Assembly: GCF_963973895.1 (NCBI RefSeq) | Contig: NZ_CAXBBF010000004.1 | Strand: one strand, 5' to 3' | DNA length: 64,000 nt | DNA from: Porticoccus sp950063125 | GTDB lineage: Bacteria > Pseudomonadota > Gammaproteobacteria > Pseudomonadales > Porticoccaceae | Shown here: positions 34,108 to 43,593 of the stretch, one piece after another | How the letters are laid out: the number at the start of each line of letters is the position of its first letter | Position numbering within the stretch: position 1 is the stretch's first letter | The notes under the pieces: generated by a model | The model's database searches: none | Told to the model about the DNA's origin: nothing | The model's input: only the letters and a program-made list of their open reading frames with translations | Program-made: the position numbers and the translations under genes

Positions 34108-35202
34108 ATGAAAACAAACAACCAGTTGTCACCCGCTGCCCATCCCACTCTCTATTGGCATACGCTTGCCGATGGGCGGTTGCAGTGTGATGTCTGCCCG
34201 CGGGAATGCAGGTTGCACGAAGGGCAGCGCGGGCTTTGTTATGTCCGGGGTCGGGAAGGCAATGAAATTGTCCTCTACAGCTACGGTCGGTCGAGCGGTT
34301 TTTGCGTAGACCCTATCGAAAAAAAACCGCTCAACCATTTTTTGCCAGGCAGTGCGGTGTTGTCCTTTGGTACGGCAGGTTGCAATCTCGCCTGCAAATT
34401 CTGCCAGAACTGGGATATGAGTAAATCCCGCGAGATGGATACGCTGGCGGATTCGGCAATGCCTGTGAAATTGGTGGAAACCGCCCTGGAGCTGGGTTGC
34501 CGCAGTGTTGCCTTTACTTACAACGACCCGGTTATTTTTCTGGAGTATGCTGTGGATGTCGCCAGAGCCTGCCGGGAATTGGGGGTAAAAGCGGTGGCTG
34601 TCAGTGCCGGCTATATTCAGGATGCACCGCGCCGTGAGTTTTTTCAGTATATGGATGCTGCCAATATCGATTTGAAAGGTTTTACCGATGCCTTTTATCG
34701 GAAAATATGTGGTGGCGAATTGCAGAATGTTCTCGAGACGCTTCGGTATGTCGCCCGCGAAACAGATGTCTGGCTGGAGCTGACTACCCTGTTGATTCCC
34801 GGGGAAAACGATTCCGATGAAGAGCTCGACGCCATGACCCGTTGGGTAGTGAACGAACTGGGGCCGGATGTGCCGATGCACTTCACGGCGTTTCACCCCG
34901 ACTGGAAAATGCGGGACACGCCGGCCACTCCGCCGGAAACCCTGACCCGTGCACGACAGATTGCACTGGCCAATGGTATCCACTTTGCCTACACCGGTAA
35001 TGTCCACGACCCTGCAGGTGGCAGTACCTTCTGCCCAAACTGTCATGAGGTCGTGATTGAGAGAGACTGGTACCAATTGGGTTTTTGGGGTATCACGCCG
35101 AAGGGTCGCTGTCACGCCTGTAATTTCCCGTTACCGGGTGTGTTTGAAGCGGAGCCGGGGCATTGGGGGCCCAGACGGGTGCCAGTAAAATTATTGGAAT
35201 AA
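34108..35202 (+). CDS. amrS: AmmeMemoRadiSam system radical SAM enzyme
   Basis: A 364-aa radical SAM protein related to pyruvate formate-lyase-activating enzymes. The Fe-S motif is AGCNLACKFCQNW (CxxxCxxC). Extra cysteine pairs flank it: CDVCPRECRL near the N-terminus and CPNC/CHAC at the C-terminus, suggesting auxiliary metal or cluster sites. The ATG at 34108 is preferred over the GTG at 34072 because an AGAGG lies upstream and the family starts near here. It is divergent from amrAB, with about 80 bases between starts. Confidence 0.92.
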   Translation: MKTNNQLSPAAHPTLYWHTLADGRLQCDVCPRECRLHEGQRGLCYVRGREGNEIVLYSYGRSSGFCVDPIEKKPLNHFLPGSAVLSFGTAGCNLACKFCQNWDMSKSREMDTLADSAMPVKLVETALELGCRSVAFTYNDPVIFLEYAVDVARACRELGVKAVAVSAGYIQDAPRREFFQYMDAANIDLKGFTDAFYRKICGGELQNVLETLRYVARETDVWLELTTLLIPGENDSDEELDAMTRWVVNELGPDVPMHFTAFHPDWKMRDTPATPPETLTRARQIALANGIHFAYTGNVHDPAGGSTFCPNCHEVVIERDWYQLGFWGITPKGRCHACNFPLPGVFEAEPGHWGPRRVPVKLLE

Positions 35203-35286
35203 GTGTCTTGTTACCTGGCAAACAGGCAAGGCGGGATAGTGGCAATCGCCTTTTTCGGTGGTACTGAATGCAGGCATTTTATCCCG

Positions 35287-35295
35287 TGCTATAAT
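35287..35295 (+). promoter_or_regulatory. Extended -10 promoter of rhlB
   Basis: TGC-TATAAT is a perfect extended -10 element. There is no good -35 hexamer at the expected spacing. A CCCGG/CCGGG inverted repeat (35296-35300 with 35312-35316) follows at the predicted start of the transcript. Confidence 0.6.
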
Positions 35296-35347
35296 CCCGG
35301 CCTTTTAAAGACCGGGTTAATCCGGACATTCCTCCTGTTGGCATATT

Positions 35348-36658
35348 ATGACTGAACAAACCACTTCCCAATCGCCTGAGACCCATCCGAAAAGACCTGC
35401 CCGTCGCAGTCGCCGCCGCGGTGGTAAAGCACCCGCCAAGGCCAGGGATAACAACACATGGACACTGTCGGACTTTCAGGTGCCCGAGGAAGAGGGAAAG
35501 CTGCGCTTCCACGATCTGGATTTACCGGAAACCCTGATGCATGGCATTGCCGACCTGGGTTTTCGGTATTGCTCACCGATTCAGGCCCGCTCGCTGCCGT
35601 TTACCCTCAGGGCACACGATGTAGTGGGTAAAGCCCAGACCGGTACCGGTAAAACCGCAGCTTTCCTGGTGACGATTATTACCGAATTACTGAATCACAC
35701 CATTGATGATGAACGTTTTGCCGGTGAGGCCCGTTCGCTGATTATCGCACCCACCCGCGAGCTGGTCATGCAGATCGCACAGGATGCCAAGGATCTCTGT
35801 AAGTACACGGATCTGCATGTGCATACCCTGGTGGGCGGTATGGACTACGACAAGCAAAAGCGCCATTTGCTCGAGAATGTTTGCGACATCCTGGTAGCCA
35901 CACCGGGCCGCCTGCTGGACTTTGCAGGAAGCCGTGATGTCTATCTGGACAGGGTTGAAGTGCTGGTGCTCGATGAAGCGGACCGCATGCTGGATATGGG
36001 ATTTATTCCCCAGGTGCGTCGCATCGTCAGGCTCACGCCTCCCCGTGAAAACCGGCAGACGCTGTTCTTCTCTGCCACCTTTACTCCGGAGGTACTCAAC
36101 CTCGCCGAACAGTGGACAGTGAGCCCGGCGAGTATCGAGATTGAGCCGGACAATGTGGCGACTGACAGTGTCGACCAGAAAGTCTTTATCGTCTCGGCAG
36201 AAGAAAAATTCCGCCTGCTTGATGGCATCATGCAACAGGAAGCGGTGGAAAGCGTGATCGTCTTTGCCAACCGCCGCGACCAGTGTCGGCGGTTACAGGA
36301 AAAACTGAGAGCAAAAGGCTTCAGTGTGGGCCTGTTGTCGGGCGAAGTTCCACAGGGAAAGCGGGTGAAAACCCTGGACGACTTCAAGTCCGGTGAGCTC
36401 AAGGTACTGGTTGCCACTGACGTAGCGGGCCGCGGTATCCATATCGACGGTGTCAGCCACGTTATTAATTTCACCCTGCCGGAAGAACCTGAGGACTATG
36501 TGCACCGGATCGGCCGTACTGGCCGCGCTGGAAAATTCGGAACCTCCATCAGCTTTGCCTGTGAGGACGATGCCTTTTTACTGGAACCTATCCAGAAGTT
36601 GTTGGGTAGAGAGCTGCACTGTGAACAGCCGGGCCCCGAATTACTCGGTCAGGATTGA
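35348..36658 (+). CDS. rhlB: DEAD-box ATP-dependent RNA helicase RhlB
   Basis: A 436-aa helicase. A basic N-terminal tail (KRPARRSRRRGGK) precedes the core with AQTGTGKTAAF (Walker A), LDEADRMLDMGF (DEAD), SATF (SAT) and HRIGRTGRAGKFG (motif VI). The IHIDGVSHVINF segment and the N-terminal basic extension fit RhlB of pseudomonads, where it works with RNase E in mRNA decay. The 3' end overlaps the convergent cysZ by 18 bases. Confidence 0.93.
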   Translation: MTEQTTSQSPETHPKRPARRSRRRGGKAPAKARDNNTWTLSDFQVPEEEGKLRFHDLDLPETLMHGIADLGFRYCSPIQARSLPFTLRAHDVVGKAQTGTGKTAAFLVTIITELLNHTIDDERFAGEARSLIIAPTRELVMQIAQDAKDLCKYTDLHVHTLVGGMDYDKQKRHLLENVCDILVATPGRLLDFAGSRDVYLDRVEVLVLDEADRMLDMGFIPQVRRIVRLTPPRENRQTLFFSATFTPEVLNLAEQWTVSPASIEIEPDNVATDSVDQKVFIVSAEEKFRLLDGIMQQEAVESVIVFANRRDQCRRLQEKLRAKGFSVGLLSGEVPQGKRVKTLDDFKSGELKVLVATDVAGRGIHIDGVSHVINFTLPEEPEDYVHRIGRTGRAGKFGTSISFACEDDAFLLEPIQKLLGRELHCEQPGPELLGQD

Positions 36659-37435
36659 GCCGGTTTTATCGCTGCGGCCCAGCTGTTGCGTGTCCCCGGC
36701 CAGGTGATCCAGCCAGAAGCTGGTGGCGCCGATCACCGACGCGGGCATGATAAAAAGATTCAGCAGTGGCACGGTGGTGGCAATCAGCACGGTGCCACCA
36801 AAGCTCAGTGACTGCAGGCGCTGTTTCTTCAGCGCTGTGCGCAGCTCGTAAAAAGACTGTCCATGGTTATCTGCCGGATAGTCCAGGTATTGCAACGCCA
36901 GCGACCAGCCCCCCCACAGAAAAGCAATTGCCGGCCCCACCAGATTCAGTACCGGAATAAATGACAACGTCAGTGTCAGTACCAAGATGCCGACAATCCT
37001 CGGCAGAAAATACCCCATTTTGAACAACTCCCGCTTCATGGCACTGCCTGCCATTGCCAGTAACTGCTTCATCGAGGCCGGTGTTGACTGAATATGGCCG
37101 GTGAGTACCTGTTCCGCCCGCTCCGACAGTGGCCCGTAAAATGGTGAGGCCAGTAGATTCCCGAGAATGGCAAATGTGTAGCCGTATACCAGCAGCAAGA
37201 ACCCTCCGAATAGTATCCAGAATATCCATGTAATAAATTCCAGCCAGGCTGGAATTTTACTGGTCAGCCAGGTCAGTAATTGCCCGAACTGATCAATCGC
37301 CAGCCAGGTGAGTCCGACAAATAAAAAAGCATTGATCAGCAGTGGCCATAACACCAGCCAGCGCAGTTGCGGGTGATGGAGTAGCCGCATGCCCTGAAGC
37401 AGATATGTCGGGCCGATCCTGGGAGCTTGTGTCAT
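36641..37435 (-). CDS. cysZ: Sulfate transporter CysZ
   Basis: A 264-aa inner-membrane protein of the CysZ/EI24 family with about four to six hydrophobic segments. Recognisable parts are LHHPQLRWLVLWPLLIN near the N-terminus, LLASPFYGPLSERAE in the middle and PADNHGQSFYELR followed by FGGTVLI near the C-terminus. CysZ imports sulfate for cysteine synthesis. The gene lies alone and overlaps rhlB tail to tail. Confidence 0.9.
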   Translation of the reverse strand: MTQAPRIGPTYLLQGMRLLHHPQLRWLVLWPLLINAFLFVGLTWLAIDQFGQLLTWLTSKIPAWLEFITWIFWILFGGFLLLVYGYTFAILGNLLASPFYGPLSERAEQVLTGHIQSTPASMKQLLAMAGSAMKRELFKMGYFLPRIVGILVLTLTLSFIPVLNLVGPAIAFLWGGWSLALQYLDYPADNHGQSFYELRTALKKQRLQSLSFGGTVLIATTVPLLNLFIMPASVIGATSFWLDHLAGDTQQLGRSDKTGSILTE

Positions 37436-37567
37436 AAGGATTTCCGGTTTTTTGGCATTCGATCAGATTGCTGTACACTTTTAATTTAAACCGTGCGCTT
37501 TTATTTTGAGCCGTGCATGTTTATTTTTAAAGGACGCGAGTAGGCCCCTGGTCAAAGGAAAAAAATA

Positions 37568-38311
37568 ATGAAAACTCTGTTGAAGATTGTAGCTGGTCTG
37601 GTGGTAGTACTGATCGTTTTATTGGTGATCGGGGTGCTGAATCTTGATCGCGGTATCAAAATGGCGGTTGAAACTGTCGGCCCGAGGCTGACCCAGTCCG
37701 ATGTCACGCTGGCAGATGTCGACCTTTCCCTGAAAACCGGTGAGGGAAGCCTGCGGGGTCTGGTGGTGGGTAACCCCGCTGGCTTCAGCAGCGCCGATGC
37801 CTTCTCTCTGGGGGAGATATTCCTCTCTATCGAACCGGGGTCCATCACCACCGATACCATTGTTATCAACAGCATCCGTATTGTTGCCCCTGAAATTACT
37901 TACGAGTCGGGGAAAAGTGGCACGAACCTCAGTCAACTGCAGAAAAATGTCAGTGAGGCTGCCGGTGAAAGTGATTCGACCGCTACTGCTGATGAATCCG
38001 GCGAGGGCACGACCAAAAAGCTCATCGTCCGCGATCTGAAGATTACCGGTGCAAAAATGCGCTATGTGAACCAGTTGTTGGACATAAAACCCATTGAGCT
38101 GACCCTGCCGGACATACAGCTGACCGGCATTGGTGAACGGTCCAATGGTGCCACCGCTGCAGAGGTCGTCAGGCAGGTGATGGTGGCGATCAATAAAAGT
38201 GCCGCCAATACGGCAGCCAACTCCGGTGCACTTAAAGAAGCGGGTGATCAGATCAAGAAACAGGTAGAGGACAAACTGGGCGGCTTCAAGGGCCTGCTGG
38301 ACAAAAACTGA
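37568..38311 (+). CDS. AsmA-like membrane-anchored protein
   Basis: A 247-aa protein with one N-terminal membrane helix (about 5-25) and a periplasmic part. This is built of AsmA/TamB-like strands: LTQSDVTLADVDLSLKTGEG, LRGLVVGNPAGF and IVINSIRIVAPEITYE. A serine/threonine/acidic linker near 140-155 and a lysine-rich helical C-terminus follow. AsmA-like proteins influence lipid transport and outer-membrane assembly; this short one has no firm function. An AAAGGAAAAA ribosome site lies upstream. It is a single-gene unit before rhlE. Confidence 0.7.
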   Translation: MKTLLKIVAGLVVVLIVLLVIGVLNLDRGIKMAVETVGPRLTQSDVTLADVDLSLKTGEGSLRGLVVGNPAGFSSADAFSLGEIFLSIEPGSITTDTIVINSIRIVAPEITYESGKSGTNLSQLQKNVSEAAGESDSTATADESGEGTTKKLIVRDLKITGAKMRYVNQLLDIKPIELTLPDIQLTGIGERSNGATAAEVVRQVMVAINKSAANTAANSGALKEAGDQIKKQVEDKLGGFKGLLDKN

Positions 38312-38561
38312 GCCGCTGGTGCGGTCTGTCCTGTCGAGAGGATAACCGCGCTATAAGGATGATTATTTAAATAAGTTGATCGACTTGTCTGGGGGGTGCT
38401 GTTATAGTGCCCCCGCATGGTATCCATCGGTCGGTACCTGTTGTGTCCTCGGTACTTTCCTTTCGGTTTTTCCCTGACACCCCCCTTAATTAATTGTTGC
38501 CAGCCTAAGACCGTTACTGTGCTCTATGCATGGCTAGGCCGGTTCCGGAGTTAAAATCTAT

Positions 38562-39914
38562 ATGTCATTTAATGACCTCGGCCTTTCGGCCGAATTGCTT
38601 CGTGCTGTGTCTGATCAGGGCTACAGCAACCCCACCCCTATTCAGGCGAAAGCCATCCCTATTATTCTCCAGGGTCTTGATGTGCTGGCGGGTGCTCAAA
38701 CCGGCACCGGCAAAACGGCCGGCTTTACCCTGCCACTGTTACATCTCCTCAGCGGTAATAAACCCACCGATAATAACCGTCGCCCCGTTCGCGCTCTGGT
38801 ATTAACCCCCACCCGTGAGTTGGCTGCACAGGTAGCGGAGAGTGTCGTCACCTACGGCAAGCATCTGCCTCTGAAATCCGGTGTGATTTTTGGTGGTGTC
38901 AATATTAATCCGCAAATTTCCATGCTGCGCCGTGGTGTGGATATCCTGATTGCTACGCCGGGTCGGTTACTGGATCACGTGAATCAGCGCACCCTCGATC
39001 TGTCACAGGTGGAAATCCTGGTGCTGGACGAAGCGGACCGCATGCTGGACATGGGCTTTATCCATGACATCCGCAAGGTTCTGGCCCTGTTGCCAAAGCA
39101 ACGTCAGAATCTGTTATTTTCCGCTACCTTTTCCGATGAGATTAAACGCCTGGCTGACGGATTGCTCAATGCGCCCGTGCTGATCGAGGTGGCTCGCCGC
39201 AATACGGCTTCTGAACAGGTAGCCCAGACCGTTCATCTGGTGGACAAGGGTCGCAAACGCGAGCTGCTGTCTTATCTGATTGGCGATGGTAACTGGCAGC
39301 AGGTGCTGGTCTTTACCCGAACCAAACACGGTGCCAACCGGCTCGCTGATCAGTTGACTGAAGATGGTTTGCGGGCGGCAGCGATTCACGGCAATAAAAG
39401 TCAGGGTGCCCGGACGAAAGCCCTGGCGGATTTCAAAAAAGGTTCGGTGCGGGTGTTGGTGGCGACGGATATTGCTGCCCGCGGACTGGACATCGATCAG
39501 CTGCCGCATGTGGTGAATTTTGAATTGCCCAATGTGCCAGAGGATTATGTACATCGCATCGGCCGCACCGGTCGCGCTGGCAATGAGGGCGAGGCCGTTT
39601 CGCTGGTCTGTGTGGACGAGCACAAGTTGCTGCGCGATATTGAGCGAGTGCTTAAACGCGAGGTTCCCAAGGGAAATATCAAAGGTTTTGAGCCGGATCT
39701 CTCCATTCGTCCGGAGCCTATCCAGAATGGTCGCCGCAGTGGCGGTGGTGGTCGTCCCGGTGCTACAACAGGTGCCCGTCGACCGGGCAAACCCCAGCAT
39801 GCCCGCAGTACTGGCAATCGCAATGGTGGCAATGCCACAGGTGATCGTCGCAGATCGGCTGGGGCAAAACCGGTCCAGGGCGCGCCGCGACCAAGACGCG
39901 CTGCTTCACGCTAG
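38562..39914 (+). CDS. rhlE: DEAD-box ATP-dependent RNA helicase RhlE-like
   Basis: A 450-aa helicase with Q motif (YSNPTPIQAKAIP), AQTGTGKTAGF, PTRELAAQV, LDEADRMLDMGF, SATF and HRIGRTGRAG. The last about 70 residues are a glycine/arginine-rich basic tail (GRRSGGGGRPG and similar), typical of RhlE proteins and useful for RNA binding. The leader upstream is about 250 bases long and carries a TATAGT -10-like element at 38403, but a confident -35 was not found. A strong terminator follows. Confidence 0.92.
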   Translation: MSFNDLGLSAELLRAVSDQGYSNPTPIQAKAIPIILQGLDVLAGAQTGTGKTAGFTLPLLHLLSGNKPTDNNRRPVRALVLTPTRELAAQVAESVVTYGKHLPLKSGVIFGGVNINPQISMLRRGVDILIATPGRLLDHVNQRTLDLSQVEILVLDEADRMLDMGFIHDIRKVLALLPKQRQNLLFSATFSDEIKRLADGLLNAPVLIEVARRNTASEQVAQTVHLVDKGRKRELLSYLIGDGNWQQVLVFTRTKHGANRLADQLTEDGLRAAAIHGNKSQGARTKALADFKKGSVRVLVATDIAARGLDIDQLPHVVNFELPNVPEDYVHRIGRTGRAGNEGEAVSLVCVDEHKLLRDIERVLKREVPKGNIKGFEPDLSIRPEPIQNGRRSGGGGRPGATTGARRPGKPQHARSTGNRNGGNATGDRRRSAGAKPVQGAPRPRRAASR

Positions 39915-39924
39915 ATAAGCCGGT

Positions 39925-39964
39925 CAAAAAACCGCACCCGGGAATCTCGGGTGCGGTTTTTTTT
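39925..39964 (+). terminator. Strong terminator after rhlE, possibly bidirectional
   Basis: The perfect 9-bp stem CCGCACCCG/CGGGTGCGG is flanked by an A-run on the left and eight T residues on the right. It also abuts the stop of the convergent beta-lactamase-family gene, so it can serve both genes. Confidence 0.93.
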
Positions 39965-41141
39965 ATTTCAGATAACGGTAAACAGACGATTCGAAGTCAA
40001 CAAAACCGGGATAGGAGGAAATATCCTTAAACGGTAATATTTGTGAGGCCCACATGCCCCCGATCCCGTTCTGCCGGTCAATCCAATAGAACAGATTTGC
40101 CAGTCCCGCCCACATTATTTGTCCGGCGGGCCGGCCAGAGGGCGTTGGTTCATCGTTGATCTGGAAGGTATAACCCCAGGATTTTTTCAGCCCCGGAAAG
40201 AACTCGCCACTGTTGGATAGCGCCGGCATCGAGGTTGTCCAGCCGCCACTCTGCAATCCCCCAAGCCCATTTCTGGACATTTTTTCTACGGTTTCTTTGT
40301 TCAGTACACGGCCATCTGGCCCATCGCCATCATTCAGTATCATCCGGATAAATTTCATGTAATCCGGTACGGTGCTGTACAACCCGTGCCCTCCCATGTC
40401 CATTTCCGGCGGTTGTGGGAGAACCAGATCCCAGGGAGCCAGCTGACCGTCTTCGGCACGGGTGTGCAGGCTGGCCAGTCGTGACCGCATGGCAGTGGTC
40501 AAGGTGAAGGCGCTGTCTGACATACCAAGCGGGTTAAAGATGCGTTCCTGCATGACCTCACCCAGGCGTTTGCCGCGCACTGCTTCGACAATCTTGCCCA
40601 CCCAATCGAGGTTGACGCCATACATCCAGCGCTCTCCCGGATCGTGCAGCAGTACAGACTTGATACCGCCATAGGTGCTGGAGACCACCGAAGCTGTTTC
40701 GCTTGCAGTGCGGAAGGCCAGGTCATCGTGGCTGAAGAACTCGTAACCAAAACCGGCGGTATGCAGCATCAGTTGATTGATCGTGATATCTGATTTCGGT
40801 GCCCTCAGCTTCGGCTGACCGTTGCTGTCAAAACCGTCGAGCACCTGAATCTCCGCAATGTCGGGCACATAGTCCCTGGCGGGGTCATCCAGGCTTATCA
40901 GGCCTTCTTCAACGAGCTGCATCAAGGCAGTGCCGGTCAGGGCCTTGGTGCAGGAAAAAATGGCGAACACGGAATCGGTGGCGATAGGCTCTGTTTTGCC
41001 CATTTCTCTCACCCCGGCAGTCCCTTCGTAGACATTGGCCCTCTTGTCCGTGACCATAGCCACAACGCCCGGTGCACCACCGGACTCTGCGACCGTATTC
41101 GTCAATACGCTGTCCGCCGCTTCTTTCATTCGATTATTCAT
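39963..41141 (-). CDS. Serine beta-lactamase-fold hydrolase/esterase (class C family, EstB-like)
   Basis: A 392-aa protein of the beta-lactamase/PBP-like family. FSCTK (SxxK, serine near 68) is the nucleophile motif, and MYGVN is the YxN element. The start at 41141 follows an AAGGAA ribosome site; a start six codons upstream is less likely. There is no signal peptide, so it is cytoplasmic and more likely an esterase than a beta-lactamase. The gene stands alone. Confidence 0.87.
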   Translation of the reverse strand: MNNRMKEAADSVLTNTVAESGGAPGVVAMVTDKRANVYEGTAGVREMGKTEPIATDSVFAIFSCTKALTGTALMQLVEEGLISLDDPARDYVPDIAEIQVLDGFDSNGQPKLRAPKSDITINQLMLHTAGFGYEFFSHDDLAFRTASETASVVSSTYGGIKSVLLHDPGERWMYGVNLDWVGKIVEAVRGKRLGEVMQERIFNPLGMSDSAFTLTTAMRSRLASLHTRAEDGQLAPWDLVLPQPPEMDMGGHGLYSTVPDYMKFIRMILNDGDGPDGRVLNKETVEKMSRNGLGGLQSGGWTTSMPALSNSGEFFPGLKKSWGYTFQINDEPTPSGRPAGQIMWAGLANLFYWIDRQNGIGGMWASQILPFKDISSYPGFVDFESSVYRYLK

Positions 41142-41366
41142 TGTGGTTCCTTCTCTCATTGCCCTGCTTGTGGATATCAGGCGTTCCTATGGTTATTGAT
41201 TTTGCTGTGCTGTTCAAGCGAAAGCAGGGCATATTCACTTAGCGCTGGGGTAAGAATTTCCGGGCCGCGTATTGCGTCCAGCCCGTCACAGCACAATGCC
41301 GGGGCGGCTCCCGGAAAAAGGAATTTTAGTACTGCCGATGTGAAGGAGAGGCCTGTTAAATCGGTG

Positions 41367-43250
41367 TTAATGTTTGCTGGAACTCTGTTTAAAAAGCCTG
41401 GTGTCAATTTGATATTTCTTGATCCTCGATGCCAGTGTGGTGGGTTTGATATCCAATAGTTGGGCTGCCCCGTTATGGCCAAAGACCTTGCCATGGCATT
41501 TTTCCAGCGCCATCAGCAGATTGCGGCGTTCCTGTTGTCTAAGGTCGGAAGCCGTCAGAACGCTGTTGTCCGGTTCCTCGCCAACCCGGGTGACGTTTTG
41601 TTGATCTCTGGCCAGCAGATCGCTGAATCTCAGCGTCGGCCCTTGGGCAAGAATGACCTGGCGTTCAATTACGTTTTCCAGTTCGCGGATATTTCCCGGC
41701 CAGTGGTAGTCCTTCAGCTTTTCCAGCTCACTGAGTGAAATTTTCAGGCCCTGTTTATTGGTTCTGGTACAGCTTTTTTTTAAAAAATGCTGGGTCAGCA
41801 GAGGGATATCCTCTCTCCTCTCGCGCAGTGGTACCGATTCAATCGGGAAAACATTGAGGCGGAAATAAAGGTCTTCACGAAATTGGCCCCGCTGCACCTG
41901 TTCCTTGAGATTGCGGTTGGTGGCGGTGATGATACGAACATCCACGCGGCGGGTTTTCGATTCGCCCACCCGCTCAAACTGCTGCTCCTGTAAAACCCGC
42001 AGCAGCTTGCCCTGGAGGTGCAGGGGTATTTCGCCGACCTCGTCGAGGAATAGTGTGCCGCCGTTAGCCAGCTCGAACCGGCCGGGTCGATCGTTGGTGG
42101 CACCGGTGAAAGCGCCCCGGGTGTGACCGAAAAATTCGCTTTCGAAGAGGTCTGCCGGAATGGCTGCACAGTTGACCCGGATCAGTGAACGATTGGAGCG
42201 GTGGCTCATTTCGTGGATCGCCCTGGCAATCAGTTCCTTGCCGGTGCCGGACTCACCACTGATAAGCACAGTAGAGTCTGTCGGCGCCACCAGTTCAATT
42301 TTTTGCAGGATATGCTGTACAGCACCACTTTTACCGATGATCTGGTGGTGATTGAATTCAGAATTAATTTCTTCCTGCAAATAGGCATTTTCCAGTTCCA
42401 GTTGGTTTTTCAGTTTTTCCACCTCCGCCAGCGCTTCCAGGAGCCGTTTGCGGTCGGTTTTTTTCTGGGATATATCGCGAAAAATCACCACTGCGCCGAC
42501 AATAAAGCCGTTGTCCCTGACCGGTGTGCTGGTGTACTCCACATCGATGGGTTTTCCGGATTTGGTCCAGAACGTGTCGTCCTCTACCCGGTGAACCGTG
42601 CCGTCCCGGAACGCCTCGAAGATGGGGCATTCCTGCATATTGAAATGCGAGTGATCCGCGTGGGAGTGGTGCACCATGTTGTGCATATTCCTGCCGGCCA
42701 ATTCCTCTGCCCGGTAGCCGAGAATGCGCTCCGCAGCAGGATTGACGAACGTGGTAATACCATTGGCCTCCACCCCGTAGATCCCGTCACCGGCTGCATC
42801 CAGCAGCAGCTGGTTTTCCCGCTCGAACTCCTGGAAGACCTGGGACACCCTGTTCCAGTGGCCGATGCCCGAAAGGTAGTGTCGCTCGGCACTGGAGCGC
42901 TCGCGCAACAGTTCCAGGTCATCGGCCCTTTGCAAGCCCACGAAGAGCTGAGGTTGGCCGCCGGAATCAGAGCAGCGGCCATTGACTTCCAGGCGGATTT
43001 CCCCGATGGCCGATTGCACCAGCAAGTGGTCACACCAGCCCCGCCCCTTCTCAATCAGCTCCTGGGTGAACAGGATCAGCGCCGGCAGGTTGGGTGCGAA
43101 CAGCTGACTGGCCCGGCCGGACTGAATCTCAATGACATCCCTGTGCAGGAGTCGGCAGGCCTCCTGGTTGACGAACAGGACCCGGTCCTCAATCGGGTCG
43201 ATCACCAGCTGTGCGGTGGCGGAGTAATAGAAAAAACGTTCGTTCTGCAT
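41367..43250 (-). CDS. Sigma-54-dependent activator with two PAS-like domains, probable regulator of cyn genes
   Basis: A 627-aa bacterial enhancer-binding protein. A degenerate PAS-like domain (1-110) is followed by a clear PAS domain (about 150-270; FVNPAAERILGYRAEEL), a coiled coil (about 275-305) and an AAA+ domain. This has Walker A GESGTGKE (about 332-339), the sigma-54 contact GAFTGA (about 379-384) and Walker B GTLFLDEVGEI. A Fis-type helix-turn-helix closes the protein (GAAQLLDIKPTTLASRIKKY). It is divergent from cynABDS, which has a perfect sigma-54 promoter. The PAS domains suggest sensing of a small ligand or redox state; there is no receiver domain, so it need not be phosphorylated. 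Binding to the three palindromes in between is inferred. Confidence 0.92.
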   Translation of the reverse strand: MQNERFFYYSATAQLVIDPIEDRVLFVNQEACRLLHRDVIEIQSGRASQLFAPNLPALILFTQELIEKGRGWCDHLLVQSAIGEIRLEVNGRCSDSGGQPQLFVGLQRADDLELLRERSSAERHYLSGIGHWNRVSQVFQEFERENQLLLDAAGDGIYGVEANGITTFVNPAAERILGYRAEELAGRNMHNMVHHSHADHSHFNMQECPIFEAFRDGTVHRVEDDTFWTKSGKPIDVEYTSTPVRDNGFIVGAVVIFRDISQKKTDRKRLLEALAEVEKLKNQLELENAYLQEEINSEFNHHQIIGKSGAVQHILQKIELVAPTDSTVLISGESGTGKELIARAIHEMSHRSNRSLIRVNCAAIPADLFESEFFGHTRGAFTGATNDRPGRFELANGGTLFLDEVGEIPLHLQGKLLRVLQEQQFERVGESKTRRVDVRIITATNRNLKEQVQRGQFREDLYFRLNVFPIESVPLRERREDIPLLTQHFLKKSCTRTNKQGLKISLSELEKLKDYHWPGNIRELENVIERQVILAQGPTLRFSDLLARDQQNVTRVGEEPDNSVLTASDLRQQERRNLLMALEKCHGKVFGHNGAAQLLDIKPTTLASRIKKYQIDTRLFKQSSSKH

Positions 43251-43310
43251 AGGGGCCTGCCGTTAAGTCTTGGGGTATCAATACAGCTAACAAATTTCAG
43301 GCCAATAACG

Positions 43311-43361
43311 ACGAAAAATCGTTCTTTTATCTACGAATTTTCGTGAACTACGATTTTTCGT
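43311..43361. promoter_or_regulatory. Three palindromic activator sites (upstream activating sequence)
   Basis: Three near-identical 12-bp palindromes lie here: ACGAAAAATCGT (43311-43322), ACGAATTTTCGT (43333-43344) and ACGATTTTTCGT (43350-43361). The first is the exact reverse complement of the third. They sit 70-120 bp before the -24 box of the cyn promoter and 60-110 bp before the activator gene, so they could also give autoregulation. Confidence 0.75.
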
Positions 43362-43431
43362 GGCTGGTATAACGGCTTGTTGTCAGTTGTTTTTCTTTTT
43401 AAATCAGGCAATTGACAGTTGTCAGCAGGGT

Positions 43432-43446
43432 TGGCACTAAAGTTGC
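43432..43446 (+). promoter_or_regulatory. Consensus sigma-54 promoter of the cyn operon
   Basis: TGGCAC-TAAAG-TTGC matches the sigma-54 consensus at all ten fixed positions, with a T before it. Transcription would start near 43458, leaving a leader of about 136 nt before cynA. Confidence 0.88.
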
Positions 43447-43593
43447 GGTGTAGTAGGGCAGCAGTTGCTATCAATGCGAACAAGCAGGATTTGATAGAAC
43501 ACCGCTGCCCGTCCACGAGCGGTTCTCAGGGTTCAGCGCACCAGCACAGTGCGCTGCCACAGCGTTAGCTACAAAACGAAGAGGAAATACATC

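Noticed and set aside
34129..35115. Minus-strand open frame of 328 codons
   Set aside because: It is antisense to the radical SAM gene; no known motifs.
41160..41231. Perfect 10-bp inverted repeat TGCCCTGCTT/AAGCAGGGCA
   Set aside because: The loop is 52 bases and there is no T-run or nearby start that it would clearly serve. It was judged likely to be chance.
42201..43346. Plus-strand open frame of 381 codons
   Set aside because: It is the antisense of the sigma-54 activator, which has all AAA+ motifs; the frame has no ribosome site or recognisable domain.
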